Origin: Helicobacteraceae bacterium
GTDB lineage: Bacteria; Campylobacterota; Campylobacteria; Campylobacterales; SZUA-545
Length of the DNA: 41,338 nt
Assembly: GCA_031260125.1 (NCBI GenBank)
Contig: JAIRKM010000025.1
Location: 1 to 41,338 of the forward strand
Direction: 5' to 3'
The notes under the pieces are model-generated. The model worked only from the letters and a program-made list of their open reading frames with translations. It searched no databases and had not been told where the DNA came from. The translations under genes and the position numbers were made by a program. Below are positions 36,691-41,338 of this stretch, one piece after another; the stretch's first letter is position 1, and every line of letters begins with the position of its first letter.

Positions 36691-36906
36691 CACACGGCGG
36701 ATTGCGCGCTGCGCGTATTCAAGCGGGCGCTCACCAGAATGAAAAACGCCAAAAGACGAGCGCGCCGCCCTAAAGTCCGCGATCTCGTCTGGCGAAACAA
36801 AGCGGCGGCATACGGCGAAAATGGGAGTTGCTGTAAAATCATAAAGTGGCTTATTGGCAAGCGTTGTTATCGGCGGATATATAAAGAAGCAAAAAAGGAA
36901 AACTAA
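36691..36906. other. Gap between rnhB and oadG
   Basis: This 216-base stretch holds the likely oadGAB promoter near 36835. The minus strand is also open across most of it and could encode a C-terminal tail ending EYAQRAIRRVL, with codon choice like that of real genes here, but no start codon with a binding site was found. It may be the 3' remnant of a lost gene. Confidence 0.4.
36832..36839 (+). promoter_or_regulatory. -10 box of the oadGAB operon
   Basis: TGTAAAAT within TTGCTGTAAAATCAT matches the extended -10 boxes of this window. The expected start near 36846 leaves a leader of about 60 bases ending with the AAGGA site of oadG. Confidence 0.5.
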
Positions 36907-37143
36907 GTGGAAAGCGGAACTTTGATACAAGAGGCTGTGAAAATAATGGTTGTCGGCATGGCGACAGTCTTTACTTTCTTGTGTTTTATGATCGTGTTTC
37001 TTAAAACGCAAGGTTGGTTTTTGACGCGATTTTTCCCGCAAAAAAAACCTATCGCGGCGAAACAAAACGCGAAAATCTCCGACGCGACATTGCAAAAAAT
37101 CGCGATCGCCGCAATCGACGAATACAAGAAAAAACGAGGCTAA
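36907..37143 (+). CDS. oadG: Oxaloacetate decarboxylase gamma subunit
   Basis: This 78-residue membrane subunit anchors OadA to OadB and can bind a metal. One N-terminal helix (about 10-33) is followed by a basic, polar tail (FFPQKKPIAAKQNAK). The start is GTG 36907, seven bases after AAGGA. The gene is the first of three in the order G, A, B, with OadA nine bases downstream. Sequence conservation in this family is low, so position weighs heavily. Confidence 0.85.
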   Translation: MESGTLIQEAVKIMVVGMATVFTFLCFMIVFLKTQGWFLTRFFPQKKPIAAKQNAKISDATLQKIAIAAIDEYKKKRG

Positions 37144-37152
37144 GGAGCTGCT

Positions 37153-38967
37153 ATGGCTAAGAAAAAAATCATAGAGGTAATGGACACCAGCTATCGCGAC
37201 GGCTTCCAATCGGTTTTCGGCGCGCGGGTTTTTATGAAGGACTTTATGCCCACCGTTCAATCGGCGATCGACGCGGGAATTAGGCGCTTTGAGATGGGCG
37301 GCGGGGCTAGGTTTCAAGCGCTGTTTTTCTATCTGAACGAAAACGCCTTCGATATGATGGACGAGTTTCGCCGCGTCGCTGGCAAAGACGCGATACTGCA
37401 AACGCTCGCTCGCGGCGTGAATTACGTCGGGCTGGACACGGGATCGCGGGAGATTATCGATCTGCACGCTAGACTCTTCAAAAAGCACGGCGTTACGACG
37501 ATCCGCAACTTTGACGCGCTCAACGACGCGCGCAATTTGGAGTATTCGGCTAAGGCGATCAAAGACGCTGGATTAAACCACGAGCTTACCGTTACCGTTA
37601 TGGATCTGCCGCCGGGCTGTGTCGGCGCTCACGACGCGGCGTTTTACGAAAAGACGCTCAAAAGCTTTTTGGACGCGGGCATTCCCTACGATTCGGTCGT
37701 TTTCAAAGACGCCTCCGGCACCGCAAATCCGCGCAAGGTTTACGAGACGATCGCCGCCGCGCGCAAGCTACTAGGCAAAGAGACGCATATCCGCTACCAC
37801 ACGCACGAAACGGCGGGTATCGGCTTGGCGTGTTATCTTGCCGCAATCGAGGCGGGCGCGGACGGCGTGGATCTTGACCGCGAACCCGTTAGCGGCGGCA
37901 CGGCGCACACCGATATTCTCGTAATGGCGCACGCGCTTAGGGGATCGCAATTCGCGCTGGGCAACCATCTGGGCGAAGAGCTAAATCTCGACAAGGTTTT
38001 GGAGAGCGAAGCGATCTTAAAAGAGGCGCTTAAAGACTACTTTATCCCGCCCGAAGCGACGCAGGTTTCGGCGATTATTCAATATTCGCCTATGCCCGGC
38101 GGCGCGCTGACGGCAAACACGCAGATGATGCGCGACAACAACTGTCTGGACAAGTTCCCCTCCGTGATCGAGCAGATGCGCGAGGTGGTGGAAAAGGGCG
38201 GTTTTGGCACCTCCGTTACGCCCGTCAGCCAGTTCTATTTTCAGCAGGCGTTCAACAACGTAATGTTCGGCAAATGGAAGAAGATCGCCGACGGCTACGG
38301 CAGAATGGTTTTGGGCTACTTTGGCAAAACGCCTGTCGCGCCCGATCCGAGCATCGTCAAACTTGCCTCGGAGCAACTTAACCTACCGACGACGACGGAA
38401 AGCGCGATCGATATTGCCGATCGCGACGAGAAAAAATCAAGCAAATGGGCAAAAGAGCGGCTTGCGGAAAACAACCTTGAAATCAATGATGAAAACGTGT
38501 TTATCGTTCTTGCGTGCGGCGATAAGGGGATCAAGTTTTTGCGCGGCGAAGCCAAAGGAAGCGTCCGCCTTAAATCCGACGCTGCGCCCGCCGCCGCGAA
38601 GCCTTTGGGGGGCGCGGAAGATTTCACGATAGTCGTGGAGGGTCAAACCTATTTCGTCAAGGTCGCCGAAGGCAAGATCGCCGAGTTGAGCGCGGCAAGC
38701 GGCGCGCAAATCGCCGTCGATAACGCGAGCGCTCCGCCTCCAAGCGGCAAAACGCATATTATCGCCGCGCCAATGCCGGGCAATATAATCAAGATCGTTA
38801 AAAACGTCGGCGATCGCGTTAAAAACGGCGAACTAACGCTGGTAATCGAAGCTATGAAGATGGAAAACGAGGTCTTTTCGGACGTGGACGGCGTAATTTC
38901 GGCGATCAACGCGCCTGTCGGCGCGAAAGTGCAAGCCGGTCAAGCGCTGCTAACGATCGCGGAATAG
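37153..38967 (+). CDS. oadA: Oxaloacetate decarboxylase alpha / pyruvate carboxylase B subunit
   Basis: This 604-residue biotin enzyme transfers the carboxyl group of oxaloacetate to biotin. The N-terminal carboxyltransferase barrel (about 1-280) begins with MDTSYRDGFQSVFGARV, with metal site HTHETAG and the carboxylated lysine in FKDASG. A linker and the biotinyl domain follow; the biotin lysine is in EAMKMENEV at about 569. The variant opening motif is the PycB type of Campylobacter, where it pairs with PycA as a pyruvate carboxylase. Here oadG and oadB flank it, so a Na+ pump is the better call; dual use is possible. BirA would biotinylate it. Confidence 0.9.
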   Translation: MAKKKIIEVMDTSYRDGFQSVFGARVFMKDFMPTVQSAIDAGIRRFEMGGGARFQALFFYLNENAFDMMDEFRRVAGKDAILQTLARGVNYVGLDTGSREIIDLHARLFKKHGVTTIRNFDALNDARNLEYSAKAIKDAGLNHELTVTVMDLPPGCVGAHDAAFYEKTLKSFLDAGIPYDSVVFKDASGTANPRKVYETIAAARKLLGKETHIRYHTHETAGIGLACYLAAIEAGADGVDLDREPVSGGTAHTDILVMAHALRGSQFALGNHLGEELNLDKVLESEAILKEALKDYFIPPEATQVSAIIQYSPMPGGALTANTQMMRDNNCLDKFPSVIEQMREVVEKGGFGTSVTPVSQFYFQQAFNNVMFGKWKKIADGYGRMVLGYFGKTPVAPDPSIVKLASEQLNLPTTTESAIDIADRDEKKSSKWAKERLAENNLEINDENVFIVLACGDKGIKFLRGEAKGSVRLKSDAAPAAAKPLGGAEDFTIVVEGQTYFVKVAEGKIAELSAASGAQIAVDNASAPPPSGKTHIIAAPMPGNIIKIVKNVGDRVKNGELTLVIEAMKMENEVFSDVDGVISAINAPVGAKVQAGQALLTIAE

Positions 38968-38976
38968 GAATTGGCG

Positions 38977-40401
38977 ATGAAAAAAACGCTTATAACGCTT
39001 ATTCTGGCGGCGTTTGCCTGCGCTAATTGGGCGTTTGCTTCCGCGGAAACCAACGCAAACGATACTCGTAGCTACCTGCTTTGCACGCCCTTGGCGGAAG
39101 GCGCGGCAGAAGTCAACGCCTCAGTCGCTTTTATGTGCAGTCAAGCTATTGCGGGCGGCGAGGTTGAAACCAACGCGACAGCGCAAGAGTATGCGGCAAA
39201 ACCGCTTGGCGATATGTTTCTTGGATTGGTTGAAAGCACTGGCGTTAAAGCGCTATTATCGCCCGACGAAAGCCTAACGGACGAAAGCGGTAAAAAAACG
39301 GCGAGCGCGTTTACGCAGTCATGGGGCAGACTGATAATGTTTGCAATCTGCTTTGCGCTAATTTATCTGGCGATCGCTAAGCAATACGAGCCGTTACTTT
39401 TGATTCCGATTGCCTTTGGCGGTTTGCTGGCAAACGTTCCGATCGCGGAGATTGCGGGACCGAACGGACTGCTAGGCATTTTGTACAATATGGGTATCGC
39501 GAACAACGGTATATTCCCGCTTTTGATCTTTATGGGCGTGGGCGCGATGACCGATTTTGGACCGCTGCTCGCCAACCCGAAAACCGCTTTGCTTGGCGGA
39601 GCGGCGCAGTTTGGCATATTCGGCACGCTTGTGTTAGCCATTGTGGTTGGTCAATATACCGATCTTAACTTCACGCTTAGAGACGCGGCGGCGATTAGCA
39701 TTATCGGCGGCGCGGACGGACCGACTTCGATCTACGTCGCCTCGCGCCTCGCGCCGGAACTGCTTGGGGCGATCGCAGTGGCGGCGTATTCGTATATGGC
39801 GCTGGTGCCGCTCATTCAGCCGCCGATTATGCGCGCTTTGACGACCCAAAAAGAGCGCGAGATCAAGATGTCGCAGTTACGCGAGGTAAGCAAGCTGGAA
39901 AAAATCTTGTTTCCCATATCGCTAGTCATTTTATGCGCGCTGTTCTTGCCATCCGCCGCGCCCTTGGTAGGTTCGCTTTGCTTTGGCAATTTAGCCCGCG
40001 AATGCGGCGTGGTCGAGCGTATTAACGATACCTTGCAAAACTCGCTAGTCAATATCGTTACGATCTTTTTAGGGCTTGCGGTAGGTTCTAAACTTGCCGC
40101 GGATAAGTTTTTGATTCCCGAAACGCTGGCGATCGTGATTTTGGGCTTGCTTGCCTTTTCGTTTGGCACCGCCGCCGGAGTGGTTATGGCAAAAATTATG
40201 AACAGGCTAAGCAAGGATCCGATCAATCCGCTGATTGGAAGCGCGGGCGTTTCTGCCGTGCCGATGGCGGCTAGAGTTTCGCAAAAAGAGGCGCAAAAGG
40301 CTAATCCGCACAACTTTTTGCTTATGCACGCGATGGGACCCAACGTCTCCGGCGTGATCGGCTCCGCCGTCGCCGCCGGCGTGCTGCTATCGCTGTTTTA
40401 G
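38977..40401 (+). CDS. oadB: Na+-pumping oxaloacetate decarboxylase beta subunit
   Basis: This 474-residue membrane subunit decarboxylates carboxy-biotin and exports Na+. The start chosen is ATG 38977, six bases after AGGA; TTG 38971 is in frame but too close. Residues 1-21 form a signal peptide. A further polar segment with two cysteines (about 35 and 53) runs to about 110 before the first conserved helix. This extension is not in standard OadB of about 430 residues. The core has [34 protein letters not shown] with the Na+-site Asp, and [15 protein letters not shown]. About ten membrane helices are expected. Confidence 0.93.
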   Translation: MKKTLITLILAAFACANWAFASAETNANDTRSYLLCTPLAEGAAEVNASVAFMCSQAIAGGEVETNATAQEYAAKPLGDMFLGLVESTGVKALLSPDESLTDESGKKTASAFTQSWGRLIMFAICFALIYLAIAKQYEPLLLIPIAFGGLLANVPIAEIAGPNGLLGILYNMGIANNGIFPLLIFMGVGAMTDFGPLLANPKTALLGGAAQFGIFGTLVLAIVVGQYTDLNFTLRDAAAISIIGGADGPTSIYVASRLAPELLGAIAVAAYSYMALVPLIQPPIMRALTTQKEREIKMSQLREVSKLEKILFPISLVILCALFLPSAAPLVGSLCFGNLARECGVVERINDTLQNSLVNIVTIFLGLAVGSKLAADKFLIPETLAIVILGLLAFSFGTAAGVVMAKIMNRLSKDPINPLIGSAGVSAVPMAARVSQKEAQKANPHNFLLMHAMGPNVSGVIGSAVAAGVLLSLF

Positions 40402-40435
40402 GCGTTGCGAGTTTTCTCGGTTTGACGCGCCTATA

Positions 40436-40459
40436 CCCTCTTGCTCTATCGCAAGGGGG
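40436..40459 (+). terminator. Hairpin after oadB
   Basis: CCCTCTTGC and GCAAGGGGG form a 9-bp stem (one G-U pair) with a 6-base loop, 34 bases after the oadB stop. No U-run follows, so it may be a weak terminator or an mRNA-protecting stem. The rest of the gap up to 40641 shows no gene that I can support. Confidence 0.5.
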
Positions 40460-40641
40460 ATTGGCGGATAAACCGATAATTAAACGGATAAGCCGAATCG
40501 TTTGAGTTGTATTTCCTCCGTTGCCGCTCCTTTTGCCGCGCCTTGCGTTGACTGACGACATGGACAACTTTGAGATCGTTATTTGGCTGGTACCAAGGCT
40601 CTGTAGAAGAAATGCCAAGTCAAAAAGCGCAACGATTTGGC

Positions 40642-40647
40642 TATAAT
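40642..40647 (+). promoter_or_regulatory. -10 box of the cysteine-rich membrane protein gene
   Basis: A perfect TATAAT in the context TTTGGCTATAATCTT lies 38 bases before the GTG start. A -35 box is not obvious, as is usual in this phylum. Confidence 0.55.
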
Positions 40648-40685
40648 CTTGCGCCTTCTCTAACGCAAACCAATGGAGCGAAATA

Positions 40686-41228
40686 GTGAAAGCATTATTG
40701 ATCGGTCATATTTTAATACCTATTGCGATCATTCTTGTCTTATATGTATATATGGGACAGGTTAGACGCTCTCATTGTTTTTCGGACGGGCAATGTTTCA
40801 CGGCATGGGGCGAATATATAATAAAAGACAGATATTATTTGCCGTGGGCGCCAAATGAATACGCCACGCTTTCGGCGTCAATGTGTGAATTTGTCGGCGG
40901 AGGATGTACGCCGGTTTTGGTTTGTCATACAAGCGGACATATATGCGCCTTCCAATTGGAATACGACAGCGTTCAACAGCAAGAGCCGCATACCTTTTGT
41001 CCGTTAAACGAGAAATCTGTCAACACGGAATGCTATGTAGTTTCCAAAAGCGGTTTTGCCCGCAACATAGAAGGTGGAGAAAATCTTTATAATGATAGGA
41101 TTTTTCAGGGTTTTGGGCCTATATTATTATATGTTTTTGGCATCATTTTATCTTTATGGGCGCTGATAGCGTTTGTTATTCTTGTCGCATACTCATTATT
41201 TCGGCGCATAAAAAGAATAACTCCATGA
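40686..41228 (+). CDS. Unrecognised two-span membrane protein with eight extracytoplasmic cysteines
   Basis: This 180-residue protein starts at GTG 40686, seven bases after GGAG. One membrane helix lies at about 4-23 and another at about 144-171, so the domain between them (about 24-143) is likely periplasmic. It holds eight cysteines (31, 37, 67, 74, 80, 87, 105 and 116), enough for four disulphides, with glycine-rich spacing in CEFVGGGCTPVLVC. The C-terminus is basic (FRRIKRITP) and would be cytoplasmic. I do not recognise the family. The codons look more A+T-rich than those of oadB, which hints at transfer. The stop overlaps the next gene's start as ATGA. Confidence 0.7.
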   Translation: MKALLIGHILIPIAIILVLYVYMGQVRRSHCFSDGQCFTAWGEYIIKDRYYLPWAPNEYATLSASMCEFVGGGCTPVLVCHTSGHICAFQLEYDSVQQQEPHTFCPLNEKSVNTECYVVSKSGFARNIEGGENLYNDRIFQGFGPILLYVFGIILSLWALIAFVILVAYSLFRRIKRITP

Positions 41229-41338
41229 AGCGTTTTTTACGCTCCACAACGATCTGCCTGTTTTCTCCGCTTCTTCTCTTCTCTTTGTCTTCAAACGAAC
41301 TATACGCCTACATTCTAGGAAGCGCAAGCGAAGATTAC
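41225..41338 (+). CDS. 5' end of a secreted protein (partial)
   Basis: The first 38 residues of a reading frame run off the right edge. It starts at ATG 41225, overlapping the preceding stop by four bases, so it would be co-translated. The sequence begins MKRFLRSTTICLFSPLLLFS, a clear Sec signal peptide with a basic start and hydrophobic core, and is likely to be cleaved around residues 22-30. No domain is visible. The pairing with the cysteine-rich membrane protein suggests a shared envelope role, but that is inference. Confidence 0.55.
   Translation, partial: MKRFLRSTTICLFSPLLLFSLSSNELYAYILGSASEDY

Noticed and set aside
36685-37488. 267-codon minus-strand open frame antisense to oadG and oadA
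   Set aside because: It overlaps two well-supported genes and is rich in His, Arg and Phe, as shadow frames of GC-rich codons are. Only its last 55 codons lie outside known genes.
40322-40618. 98-codon minus-strand frame over the oadB end
   Set aside because: The product is low-complexity arginine-rich sequence opposite oadB codons, with no convincing binding site.

Overview
The window looks like a chromosomal segment of a flagellated, respiring member of the Campylobacterota (Epsilonproteobacteria). The evidence is the gene order and protein types: rplU-rpmA-obgE-proB-fmt-birA-parA-parB runs into an ATP synthase operon that begins with paired b' and b genes and lacks atpB/atpE, and then into tolQRAB-pal-cpoB. 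A short ProB without a PUA domain, an NrfHA nitrite reductase, an epsilon-type flagellin with FliW, and a PycB-like OadA fit the same phylum. The base composition looks close to half G+C, which is high for that group. The palindrome GCGATCGC is strikingly frequent.

Layout. Positions 1-55 hold the first codons of a secreted protein on the minus strand. Positions 362-4561 form a TPR-repeat island: two tandem paralogues with a shared N-terminal helical module, one membrane segment and 7 or 14 TPR units; a decayed third copy; and a shorter inverted relative. Then come nrfHA and a chemotaxis receptor (both minus), a DUF2156 protein (plus), and a minus-strand flagellin-fliW unit that ends in an unannotated 44-residue membrane protein. 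From 11638 to 17377 lie mltA-bioA, ybeY with a stand-alone ResB-type cytochrome c assembly protein, a divergent family-4 uracil-DNA glycosylase and a TonB-domain protein. Next is nrdB. From 18601 to 34417 there is one long plus-strand run of housekeeping genes: ribosomal proteins, GTPase, proline, formyl-Met-tRNA, biotin ligase, chromosome partition, ATP synthase and Tol-Pal. After it sits a minus-strand glycosyltransferase-9/DUF4254 pair of Bacteroidota-like type, then rnhB, then oadG-oadA-oadB for a Na+-pumping oxaloacetate decarboxylase. The right end has an unrecognised cysteine-rich membrane protein overlapping the start of another secreted protein.

How the genes work together. NrfHA takes quinol electrons to nitrite, and its c-type haemes need a ResB/CcsA synthase, of which only the ResB half is here. 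OadGAB couples decarboxylation to Na+ export, and its biotin prosthetic group links to bioA (biotin synthesis) and birA (biotin attachment) in the same window. Tol-Pal, CpoB, MltA and the lipopolysaccharide-type glycosyltransferase serve the cell envelope.

The parts least explained by known biology are the TPR island, with clear DNA-level repeat exchange and a pseudogene copy; the small fliW-linked membrane protein; the right-end cysteine-rich gene pair; and the GCGATCGC enrichment. I did not find a convincing new defence or mobile system. No tRNA, rRNA, CRISPR array or insertion sequence was seen.
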